Shown: positions 1 to 8,263 of the stretch, piece after piece
Layout: each line of letters opens with the position of its first letter
How positions within the stretch are numbered: position 1 is the first letter of the stretch
Assembly (NCBI GenBank): GCA_005798205.1
Contig: SYKJ01000152.1
Location: 1 to 10,632, forward strand
DNA from: Bacteroidota bacterium
GTDB lineage: Bacteria > Bacteroidota > Bacteroidia > Flavobacteriales > Crocinitomicaceae
Direction of reading: 5' to 3'
Length of the DNA stretch: 10,632 bases
Program-made: the position numbers and the translations under genes
Notes under the pieces: generated by a model
What the model was told of the DNA's origin: nothing
The model's database searches: none
What the model saw: only the letters and a program-made list of their open reading frames with translations

Positions 1-1
1 A

Positions 2-523
2 AACAACCCCTATTCCAACGCTGGCATTGTAGTGAGTATCGAACCGAAAGACCTAAAAGGCGATCCGAATGATCCATTTATCTGTTTGAATTTTCAACGT
101 GAAATAGAAAATAAAAGTTGGGAATTAGCCGGAAAAAATCAAAAAGTGCCGGCTCAAAGACTGCTCGATTTTATTCAAAAAAAGAAATCTGTTGATTTTC
201 CAAAATCGAGTTATCAGCCCGGAATTTCAAGCGTTGAAATGGACGAGATTTTTCCACCATTTATTCTAAATCGGTTAAGAAAAGCATTTTTAGAATTTGG
301 AAAAAAAATGAATGGATTTTTAACCAATGAGGCTATTCTGCATGCTCCTGAATCGCGAACTTCATCACCAATTTTAATTCCAAGAGATAAAGAAACTTTA
401 CAGCACATTGAGATTTCAAATTTATATCCCTGTGCTGAAGGATCTGGCTACGCTGGTGGAATTGTCTCTGCAGCAATAGATGGTATAAAATCACTCGACG
501 CAATTTCAAACAAATACAAATAA
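2..523 (+). CDS. FAD-dependent dehydrogenase (COG2509-like), C-terminal part; 5' end outside window
   Basis: The open frame runs from the left edge (first full codon at 2) to TAA at 521-523, giving 173 residues without a start; the GTG at 32 is internal, because in-frame coding (NNPYSNAGIV) continues upstream of it. The fragment matches my recollection of the C-terminal third of the uncharacterised 'NAD(FAD)-utilizing dehydrogenases', about 520 residues in full. Supporting motifs are ESRTSSPILIPRD, near fragment residues 119-131, and NLYPCAEGSGYAGGI followed by VSAAIDG near the end, which is the typical closing FAD-contacting glycine-rich segment of this flavoprotein fold. The N-terminal Rossmann GxGxxG motif would lie outside the window. 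The substrate of the family is unknown to me. It is followed by a 119-nt gap with a promoter-like element, so it probably closes its own transcription unit. Family assignment is fairly sure; function is not. Confidence 0.82.
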   Translation, partial: NNPYSNAGIVVSIEPKDLKGDPNDPFICLNFQREIENKSWELAGKNQKVPAQRLLDFIQKKKSVDFPKSSYQPGISSVEMDEIFPPFILNRLRKAFLEFGKKMNGFLTNEAILHAPESRTSSPILIPRDKETLQHIEISNLYPCAEGSGYAGGIVSAAIDGIKSLDAISNKYK

Positions 524-565
524 CATATTTTATTAAAATCACTTTTTCCCTTTAAAATACTATTA

Positions 566-600
566 TTGTATGGGAAAATCATCTCAAGTTTCTATCTTTA
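566..600 (+). promoter_or_regulatory. Putative Bacteroidota-type promoter upstream of the PaaY-like gene
   Basis: In the 119-nt gap 524-642, TTG at 566-568 and TATCTTTA at 593-600 resemble the -33 (TTTG/TTG) and -7 (TAnnTTTG) elements used by the primary sigma factor of Bacteroidota. The final G of the -7 box is A here, and the 24-nt spacing is at the long end. Transcription would start shortly after 600, leaving a leader of about 35 nt before the ATG at 643. It would drive the PaaY-like gene and probably the LOX-protein gene 4 nt behind it. The background is very AT-rich, so such matches arise by chance. Confidence 0.35.
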
Positions 601-642
601 CATTAAAATCTAGATTGTTTTTTATTTTAAACAACATCAGAC

Positions 643-1236
643 ATGGCTATTTACTCTTTTAATGGTTTTATTCCTGTCGTTAAAGCATCTAGCTTCGTTC
701 ATCCCAATGCTACAGTAACAGGAAATGTTATCATTGGAGAAAATGTTTATATTGGTCCTGGAGCAGCAATTCGCGGAGATTGGGGACAGATAATTATTGA
801 AGATGGCTGTAATGTGCAAGAAAATTGTACAATACATATGTTTCCAGGAACTACAGTTCGCTTACAAAAAGGGGCGCATGTTGGTCACGGTGCAATTATT
901 CATGGTGCAAACCTCGGGGAAAATTGTTTGATCGGTATGAATGCTGTCATAATGGACGATGTAATAATCGGAAAAGAATCTATCGTTGGAGCACTTTGTT
1001 TTATTGCAAGCAATGCTGTTATACCTGATAGAAGTCTAGTTGTTGGCAATCCTGGGAAAATAGTTAAAACTGTGAGTGATGAAATGTTAGCATGGAAAAC
1101 CGAAGGAACGAAATATTATCAAGAACTACCAAAGGATTGTGCAAAAAAACTCTTACCTTGTGAAGCTTTAACAGAAATTGAACCAAATAGACCAAAACAA
1201 AAACAAAACTATTTTAAATTCTCCAAAAAAAAATAA
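643..1236 (+). CDS. paaY: PaaY/CaiE-type hexapeptide-repeat protein (gamma-carbonic-anhydrase-like)
   Basis: A 197-residue left-handed beta-helix protein; hexapeptide repeats (NVIIGENVYIGPGAAIRG and similar) span about residues 25-140. His65, His82 and His87 sit at the spacing I recall for the metal-binding histidines of E. coli PaaY, with His79 also present (AHVGH). Other shared landmarks are RGDWG at 44-48, GMNAVIMD at 98-105, LAWKTEGT at 149-156 and EIEPNR at 178-183, which favour PaaY/CaiE over YrdA-type gamma-carbonic anhydrases. The family is trimeric with metal at subunit interfaces. PaaY of phenylacetate degraders is reported to be a thioesterase acting on dead-end CoA esters, and relatives have carbonic anhydrase activity; which applies here is unknown because no paa gene is visible. 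The tail (about 183-197) is lysine-rich and ends in a lysine run. The stop lies 4 nt before the next gene, suggesting co-transcription. Family secure, activity open. Confidence 0.85.
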   Translation: MAIYSFNGFIPVVKASSFVHPNATVTGNVIIGENVYIGPGAAIRGDWGQIIIEDGCNVQENCTIHMFPGTTVRLQKGAHVGHGAIIHGANLGENCLIGMNAVIMDDVIIGKESIVGALCFIASNAVIPDRSLVVGNPGKIVKTVSDEMLAWKTEGTKYYQELPKDCAKKLLPCEALTEIEPNRPKQKQNYFKFSKKK

Positions 1237-1240
1237 TTAA

Positions 1241-3604
1241 ATGAAAAAAAAAATATTCCTTCTATTTTGCTTGCTCAACTCAGTACTCTTCAGCTTTGGA
1301 CAATGCCTTGAAAGCCAATCCCAAATTATTGTTACAATCGTTCCAGACAATTATCCTGGCGAATCAAGTTGGAAATTATTTGTAAATAATATTGAGGTTG
1401 AAAACGGTACAATAAACAGCGATACGATATGCGTTGATACATTTGCTTGTATTCGTTTTGAAATGTATGATACTTATGGTGATGGGATTTGTTGTGGTTA
1501 TGGGAATGGCTCTTACACTGTTCAAGCAGACGGAATTGTTGTAGCTTCAGGCGGCAATTTTTCTTATGCTTCAACACATACATTTAATTGCCCTCAGGGA
1601 TCTGCATGTGATAATCCAATTACTATTTCAACTGGAAGTTTTACTGCTCAAATTCCAAATACATTTTATTCTTTTACTCCTACTGCTAGCGGAATGTATT
1701 CAATTTCGACTTGTGGTTTGAATACTTGTAATACAAAATTATGGGTGTATGAATCTTGTAATCCCTATGTATACAATGTAGACAACACTGGGACATTATT
1801 GTACAACGATAACAACACTACTTGTGGAAACTTGGCAGATATAAATGCGATTCTATTAGCCGGTACTACTTACATAATTAAAGTTGGAATCAATGAAGCA
1901 AGTTCTTGTTCTACCCCAATCAATTTCTCTATCACATACGACGGACCTATTTCAGGTTGCATGGACCCACTAGCTTGTAACTACAATCCAAACGCCACAA
2001 TTTCTGATAATAGCTGTGTTTATTACCCAAGTCCTGACTGCCAAGGTCCAGATTTAGTTATACTTCAAGATGTTGTTCTAAATTCATTAGAAATTAGAGA
2101 AGAACAAGCTACTAATTGTCAAGTTGTAGAAGGTTGTATGACTGGATATGGACAAAGAACAGTATTGGCATTTACAACTTGGATAAAGAATATTGGTGAT
2201 CTTGATTACTATGTTGGAAATCCAACTGCAAATCCAACTCAATTTTCTTTTGGTAATTGCCACGGACATGCACATTATGAAGGATATGCAGAATATATTT
2301 TGTACAGAAATGATGGGCAGAATATTCCAATCGGTCATAAAAATGGATTTTGTGTAATGGATTTAGAATGCAATGATGGCGGAACAGCTCAATATGGATG
2401 CTCAAATATGGGAATCACAAAGCAATGTGGCGATATTTATAGTAGTGGATTGGAGTGTCAATGGATTGATATTACAGATGTTGATACTGCAGAATACGTT
2501 CTTGCAATAAAAGTAAATTGGGATCAATCCCCAGATGCTTTAGGACATTTAGAAACAAATTATGCAAATAATTGGGCGCAAGTTTGCCTGAGAATCACAA
2601 TGAATGCTGCAGGAGAAAAAGGCTATGAAATTCTTCCAAATTGCGAACCCTATGAGGATTGTGAAGGTGTTCCCTACGGAAATGCAGTTATTGACTGCCA
2701 AGGAAATTGCAATGGAACTGCAGTTCGTGGCGACTTAGATAACAACGGAAGTATTGAAAATGCTGATGTCATCTCCTATTTACAACATACTGTCGCCATA
2801 GATTTAGATGCACAAAATTGCAATGATTTATCTGCTGATCAAACTATAAATGTATGGGATGCTGGCTTGCTAGCAAACTGTATTTCTAATGGGGCAGAAA
2901 ATAATTCAGAATGTACATTTCCAAATACTGTTCAAAATCTAAATCAAGTTGTGACACTTTTCAATGAGGGTGTTTATACTGAATTTACAAATCCCACTCA
3001 AGGATATATGGATATATCAATTCTAAACGCAACAACAAAAGTAACAGGCTATCAATTTTCAATTTATGGCGCAACAATAAGTGGAGTTTCGAATTTAATA
3101 AATCTGCAAACTTATCCTGCACATCTAGAATTCAATTCAAATACAAATCATGTTGCTGGTCTGTCATTAATAGATAGCATGATTCCAAAACACACAACAT
3201 TAACCCCTTTTATCCGTGTTTTTCTTGAAGATATTTCACCAAATTCAACTATTTGCTTATCGATGAATGCTGAGGCACTTAATAATGTTTACGAGCCAGT
3301 TACCGTAAATGTCATCAATCCGTGTCCTTCAAATGTGGGAATAACAGAGACGCTAAATTCTTCTGATTTCACTATTTTTCCAAACCCTTCCAACAAGCAA
3401 ATAACACTGTCTTATGTGGGGCAAAATGAAAAGATTGACCTTATTATTTTTGACGCTTTGGGCAATAAAATGTACGAAAATTCATTGAATTTTAATTCAC
3501 AAACACATACAATTGATACCGAAAATTTAAGTAATGGGGTTTATTATATGCAGTTATCAAATAGCTCAGGGCAATTGCGAAAAAGTTTTACGATTGTTCA
3601 TTAA
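1241..3604 (+). CDS. T9SS-secreted multidomain protein with lysyl oxidase (LOX) domain
   Basis: 787 residues. Residues 1-20 form a signal peptide (KKK, then a hydrophobic stretch, ending near FSFG-Q). Residues 21-117 are a Cys-rich secreted module with YDTYGDGICC at 76-85. Residues 120-232 resemble a pre-peptidase (PPC-like) beta-sandwich. GCMDPLACNYNP at 239-250 is a short Cys motif common in Bacteroidota surface proteins. A lysyl oxidase domain spans about 269-456: the copper motif CHGHAH (His341, His343, His345), Lys367 in GHKNGFC and Tyr400 in CGDIYS match the copper ligands and the Lys and Tyr that form the lysyl tyrosylquinone cofactor in animal LOX; ECQWIDITDV at 405-414 is nearly identical to the animal motif. 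Next come a dockerin-like segment at 494-548 (DLDNNGSIENAD), a possible cohesin-like beta-sandwich at 573-692, and a type A T9SS sorting domain at about 700-787 (FPNP at 713-716). Predicted role: copper amine oxidase acting on lysines of extracellular proteins; the substrate is unknown. The domain call is strong; activity is inferred. Confidence 0.9.
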   Translation: MKKKIFLLFCLLNSVLFSFGQCLESQSQIIVTIVPDNYPGESSWKLFVNNIEVENGTINSDTICVDTFACIRFEMYDTYGDGICCGYGNGSYTVQADGIVVASGGNFSYASTHTFNCPQGSACDNPITISTGSFTAQIPNTFYSFTPTASGMYSISTCGLNTCNTKLWVYESCNPYVYNVDNTGTLLYNDNNTTCGNLADINAILLAGTTYIIKVGINEASSCSTPINFSITYDGPISGCMDPLACNYNPNATISDNSCVYYPSPDCQGPDLVILQDVVLNSLEIREEQATNCQVVEGCMTGYGQRTVLAFTTWIKNIGDLDYYVGNPTANPTQFSFGNCHGHAHYEGYAEYILYRNDGQNIPIGHKNGFCVMDLECNDGGTAQYGCSNMGITKQCGDIYSSGLECQWIDITDVDTAEYVLAIKVNWDQSPDALGHLETNYANNWAQVCLRITMNAAGEKGYEILPNCEPYEDCEGVPYGNAVIDCQGNCNGTAVRGDLDNNGSIENADVISYLQHTVAIDLDAQNCNDLSADQTINVWDAGLLANCISNGAENNSECTFPNTVQNLNQVVTLFNEGVYTEFTNPTQGYMDISILNATTKVTGYQFSIYGATISGVSNLINLQTYPAHLEFNSNTNHVAGLSLIDSMIPKHTTLTPFIRVFLEDISPNSTICLSMNAEALNNVYEPVTVNVINPCPSNVGITETLNSSDFTIFPNPSNKQITLSYVGQNEKIDLIIFDALGNKMYENSLNFNSQTHTIDTENLSNGVYYMQLSNSSGQLRKSFTIVH

Positions 3605-3651
3605 TCGTTAATTGTTCGTAATTAAAATATGCTTAGTTGAGAAGAATTAAT

Positions 3652-3659
3652 TAACTTTA
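3652..3659 (+). promoter_or_regulatory. Putative -7 element upstream of pyrG
   Basis: In the 77-nt gap before pyrG, TAACTTTA at 3652-3659 resembles the Bacteroidota -7 box TAnnTTTG with the last G changed to A, the same deviation as in the element at 593-600. Both are followed by CAT. The only upstream TTG (3637-3639) is 12 nt away, short for a -33 box, so only the -7 part is credible. A small inverted repeat CGTA-GT-TACG lies at 3665-3674, close to the expected transcription start. This would be the promoter of the pyrG-yidC-transaldolase-DUF4268 run. Confidence 0.3.
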
Positions 3660-3669
3660 CATCCCGTAG

Positions 3670-5297
<1,628 letters not shown>

Positions 5298-5298
<1 letters not shown>

Positions 5299-7121
5299 TG
5301 GATCGTAATAGTATTACCGGATTAGTTTTAATTGGATTGATATTAACTGTATTTTCAATTTTAAATCAACCTTCAGAGGAAGATTACAAAAAGAAAGAGA
5401 AAAAAGAGGCGACTGATCTAAAAGAAAAAAAAGAAAAAGCCGAGCTTAAAAAAAATACCGAGAATGATAAGCGAGAAATTACAACTGAAAATAGTCCAAA
5501 AGTTGTTGAACAAGGACAAATAATTAGACTGGAAAATGAAAAACTCATTGTTGATTTCAATTCTAAAGGTGGTATAATTGCTGCTGTTTATTTGAAAGAC
5601 TATAAATCATATTCAGATTTTTCAAAAAAGAAAAACCAAGCATTATGTCTTTTTAAAGATGGTGACGCACACAACCAACTTGTATTTCCTCTTAAAAACA
5701 AGAAAATTTTTACAAAAAATTATTTATTTGATATTTCGAAGCAAAGCAAAAGTAAAATTGTTTTTGAAATGGCGATTGATGGTGGAAAAATAATTCAAAC
5801 TTATCAATTAAAGAAAAATAAATTCGACCTAGATTATACAATCCAAGCGGAAAATTTAGAAAATGTAAGTAAAGAAAATATCTTGCTTAATTGGAAAACA
5901 GAATTTCGTAAAACAGAGCGATTATTTAGCGAACAGAGACGAGTGTCAACAATCTGTTACGATCAAAAAAATGAAGGATTTTCTTATTTAAGTGAAACTG
6001 CAAACGATTACATCGAGGCTGAAGATGACCTAACTTGGATTGCTTACAAACAAAGTTATTTTTCTTCCATACTTAAATCAAATGCTGGTTTTGATAAAAC
6101 CGGGTCTAAATTAGGAGTAAGCACTTACAATGAAGGTGATAAAAAAAATTGGACACATTTAAAAAAATACAATTCTACACTTGACCTAAATTTCAAAGAT
6201 GATAAAGCTTCTTTTTCATGGTATTTTGGTCCGAATGACTACCAAATATTAAAATCCTATGATTCAAACTATGACGAAATCCTAAATTTTGGCTGGGGTC
6301 TTTTTAGATGGATCAATCTGTATGCTGTTCAGCCAATTTTTACCTTATTAATAAATAGCGGTTTTGGTATTGGAATAGCGATTTTAATCCTAACATTAAT
6401 TTTAAAATTAATATTGATGCCAATTCAATGGAAAATGTTTGTGAGCTCCGTAAAAATGCGCATTTTAAAACCACAAGTTGATGAATTAAATGCCAAATAC
6501 CCTAAAAAAGACGATGCCATGAAAAAACAAATGGAAATGATGACATTGTATAAGGAATCTGGTGCTAGTCCACTCGCAGGTTGCGTGCCAATGCTCATAC
6601 AAATGCCAATTTTATTGGCTATCTTCCGCTTTTTCCCAGCAGCATTTGAATTAAGACAACAACCTTTTCTTTGGGCAGAAGATTTATCATCCTATGATTC
6701 TATTTTAGAAATTGGTTTTAACATTTGGCCTTATGGTGACCACGTAAGTTTATTTACTTTACTAATGGCTGCAGTTACTATGATTTATAGCGTTATGAAT
6801 AGCGGAAACATGCAGCAGCCAACCCAACCTGGAATGCCAAACATGAAAGTCCTAATGTATATTTTTCCTATTATGATGATTTTCTTTTTTAATAATTATT
6901 CAGCAGGACTAAGCTATTATTATTTCATTTCAACACTGATATCAATTTTAATGATGATTGTTATAAAAAAGTTTTTTGTTGATGAAGACAAACTAAGAAT
7001 AAAAATGGCTGACCGTAAATCGCAAAATAGTGGCAAAGAAAAAAAGAAATCCCGTTTTCAAGAAAAATTGGAGGAGATGCAACGCAAACAACAGGAAATG
7101 TTAAAAAATAGAAATAAATAA
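5298..7121 (+). CDS. yidC: Membrane protein insertase YidC (Oxa1 family)
   Basis: Inserts and folds inner-membrane proteins, alone or with SecYEG. 607 residues in the Gram-negative layout: N-terminal membrane anchor (about 6-22), a very charged Lys/Glu linker (about 27-60), a periplasmic beta-rich P1 domain (about 70-320), then the conserved insertase core. Core landmarks are the first core helix near 350-375, the cytosolic helical hairpin with KMRILKPQVDELNAKYPKK at 386-404, SPLAGCVPMLIQMPI at 424-438, ELRQQPFLWAEDLSSYDSI at 451-469 (typical of Bacteroidota), and helices near 483-500, 517-531 and 541-557. The C-terminal tail (560-607) is rich in Lys and Arg, as expected for ribosome contact. 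Lys370 occupies about the place of the groove arginine (Arg366 in E. coli, aligned from memory). The start overlaps the pyrG stop by 1 nt and the transaldolase follows 3 nt after its stop. Confidence 0.97.
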
Positions 7122-7124
7122 AAT

Positions 7125-7781
7125 ATGAAATTTTTTATTGATACAGCAAATTTAAAGGAGATAAAAGAAGCAAACGATCTTGGAATATTAGATGGAGTAA
7201 CTACAAATCCGTCTTTGATGGCAAAGGAGGGTATTACAGGAGCACAAAATATCCTTAATCATTATCTCGCTATTTGTGAGATTGTAGATGGCCCTGTGAG
7301 TGCTGAAGTAATTGCGACTGATTTTGACGGTATGGTTCGTGAAGGCGAACAATTAGCTGCTTTACACAAGAATATCGTCGTGAAAATACCAATGATTTTA
7401 GAGGGAATTAAGGCGATAAAATATTTTTCAAGCAAAAACATTCGTACAAATTGTACTTTGGTATTTTCTGCTGGTCAAGCTTTATTAGCAGCAAAAGCTG
7501 GAGCAACTTACATTTCTCCATTTCTAGGTCGCTTAGATGATGTTTCAACAGATGGCATTGCTTTAATTGCTCAAATTCGTCTGATTTATGATAATTATGC
7601 TTTCGATACGGAAATTCTCGCTGCTTCTGTTCGACACCCGATGCACATTATCAATTGTTCTGAAATTGGCGCGGATGTTATGACTGGACCTTTAAGTGCA
7701 ATTAAAGCCCTTGCGAAACATCCTCTGACTGATTTAGGTCTTCAGCAATTTCTGGCAGACTACGCTAAAGGAAATAAATAA
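7125..7781 (+). CDS. tal: Transaldolase, small TalC/FSA-like subfamily
   Basis: A single-domain class I aldolase (TIM barrel) of 218 residues, the usual length of the FSA/TalC group. Transaldolase moves a dihydroxyacetone unit between sugar phosphates in the non-oxidative pentose phosphate pathway. Visible motifs are [11 protein letters not shown] at 3-13, DGVTTNPSL at 23-31, the Schiff-base Lys87 in [17 protein letters not shown] at 109-119, SPFLGRLDD at 131-139, and [10 protein letters not shown] at 166-175. Position 133 is Phe. In E. coli fructose-6-phosphate aldolase the matching residue is Tyr131, while true transaldolases have Phe, so transaldolase is the likelier activity. This reasoning uses a motif alignment from memory. 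Start ATG at 7125 follows an A-rich stretch; spacing to yidC is 3 nt and to the next gene 2 nt, so it is part of the pyrG-yidC transcription unit. Confidence 0.95.
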   Translation: MKFFIDTANLKEIKEANDLGILDGVTTNPSLMAKEGITGAQNILNHYLAICEIVDGPVSAEVIATDFDGMVREGEQLAALHKNIVVKIPMILEGIKAIKYFSSKNIRTNCTLVFSAGQALLAAKAGATYISPFLGRLDDVSTDGIALIAQIRLIYDNYAFDTEILAASVRHPMHIINCSEIGADVMTGPLSAIKALAKHPLTDLGLQQFLADYAKGNK

Positions 7782-7783
7782 AA

Positions 7784-8248
7784 ATGTTACCCAAAGCAGA
7801 ACGAAAAGAACGCAACGAACTTTTTTGGACTGAATTTAAAACTGTAATGCGAAAAAGAATGTCAAGTTCTGGAAAGCGCATTAATTGGATAAATTACCCA
7901 ACTCAAGTAAAAAACACCTATGTTCGCTTAATTGCAGATGGAAAGCTCACAGCAGTCTGTTACGATGTTCAATTCAAAGATGAGGGAATCAGATGCTTAT
8001 TCTGGGAGCAATTAGGTGAGTTAAAAAAAGTTCTTGAATCAAAAATGAAGTTCCCAACAAAATGGACAGAACATCATCTGACAATAGAGGGTCATGTAAT
8101 CTCTAGAATTTCATGGGAACTAGAAGGAGTTGATTTTTATAAGGATGAAGATTGGGAGAAAATTCACCTCTTTTTCAAAGAACGACTAATTGAATTTGAT
8201 GAATTTTACCAAGAATTTAATGAGATCCTTATCTCTTTGGTCGATTAA
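7784..8248 (+). CDS. DUF4268 domain-containing protein, function unknown
   Basis: A 154-residue, probably cytosolic protein without signal peptide or membrane segment; charged and rich in aromatic residues. I recognise it as the stand-alone form of DUF4268, common in Bacteroidota. Typical stretches are NELFWTEFKTVM at 11-22, INWINYPTQVKN at 33-44, CYDVQFKDEGIRCLFWEQL at 59-77 and FPTKWTEHHL at 90-99. The same domain also occurs at the C-terminus of larger proteins that look nuclease-like, which would suggest a nucleic-acid link, but no nuclease motif is visible here and I assign no function. It is the last gene of the tight pyrG-yidC-transaldolase run (2 nt after the transaldolase stop) and is separated by 15 nt from the next gene. 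The domain assignment is from memory. Confidence 0.78.
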   Translation: MLPKAERKERNELFWTEFKTVMRKRMSSSGKRINWINYPTQVKNTYVRLIADGKLTAVCYDVQFKDEGIRCLFWEQLGELKKVLESKMKFPTKWTEHHLTIEGHVISRISWELEGVDFYKDEDWEKIHLFFKERLIEFDEFYQEFNEILISLVD

Positions 8249-8251
8249 TCG

Positions 8252-8259
8252 TAAATTTA
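8252..8259 (+). promoter_or_regulatory. Weak promoter-like -7 element before the choice-of-anchor J gene
   Basis: TAAATTTA at 8252-8259 fits the TAnnTTTG -7 pattern apart from its last base and lies only 4 nt before the ATG at 8264, so a transcript from it would be nearly leaderless. It directly follows the palindrome CGATTAATCG (8242-8251), which contains the stop codon of the DUF4268 gene. A TTG at 8237-8239 is only 12 nt upstream, too close for a good -33 box. It may simply be AT-rich spacer within a longer operon. Confidence 0.2.
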
Positions 8260-8263
8260 GGCC

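Noticed and set aside
527..547. Possible terminator ATTTT-ATT-AAAAT followed by a run of T
   Set aside because: The stem is five A-T pairs only, too weak to claim in such AT-rich sequence.
1213..1255. Long A-runs around the end of the PaaY-like gene and the start of the LOX gene, as a possible slippage or frameshift site
   Set aside because: Both frames are intact with a normal Lys-rich tail and a normal signal peptide start, so no recoding is needed to explain them.
2087..2405. Minus-strand open frames of 77-83 codons inside the LOX gene
   Set aside because: They lie antisense to the strongly supported LOX domain, and their translations are of unnatural composition (many His, Ile and Ser) with no recognisable motif.
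5376..5480. Lys/Glu-rich low-complexity stretch in YidC as a possible repeat element
   Set aside because: It is a charged linker after the membrane anchor, common in Bacteroidota YidC, with no exact DNA repeat unit.
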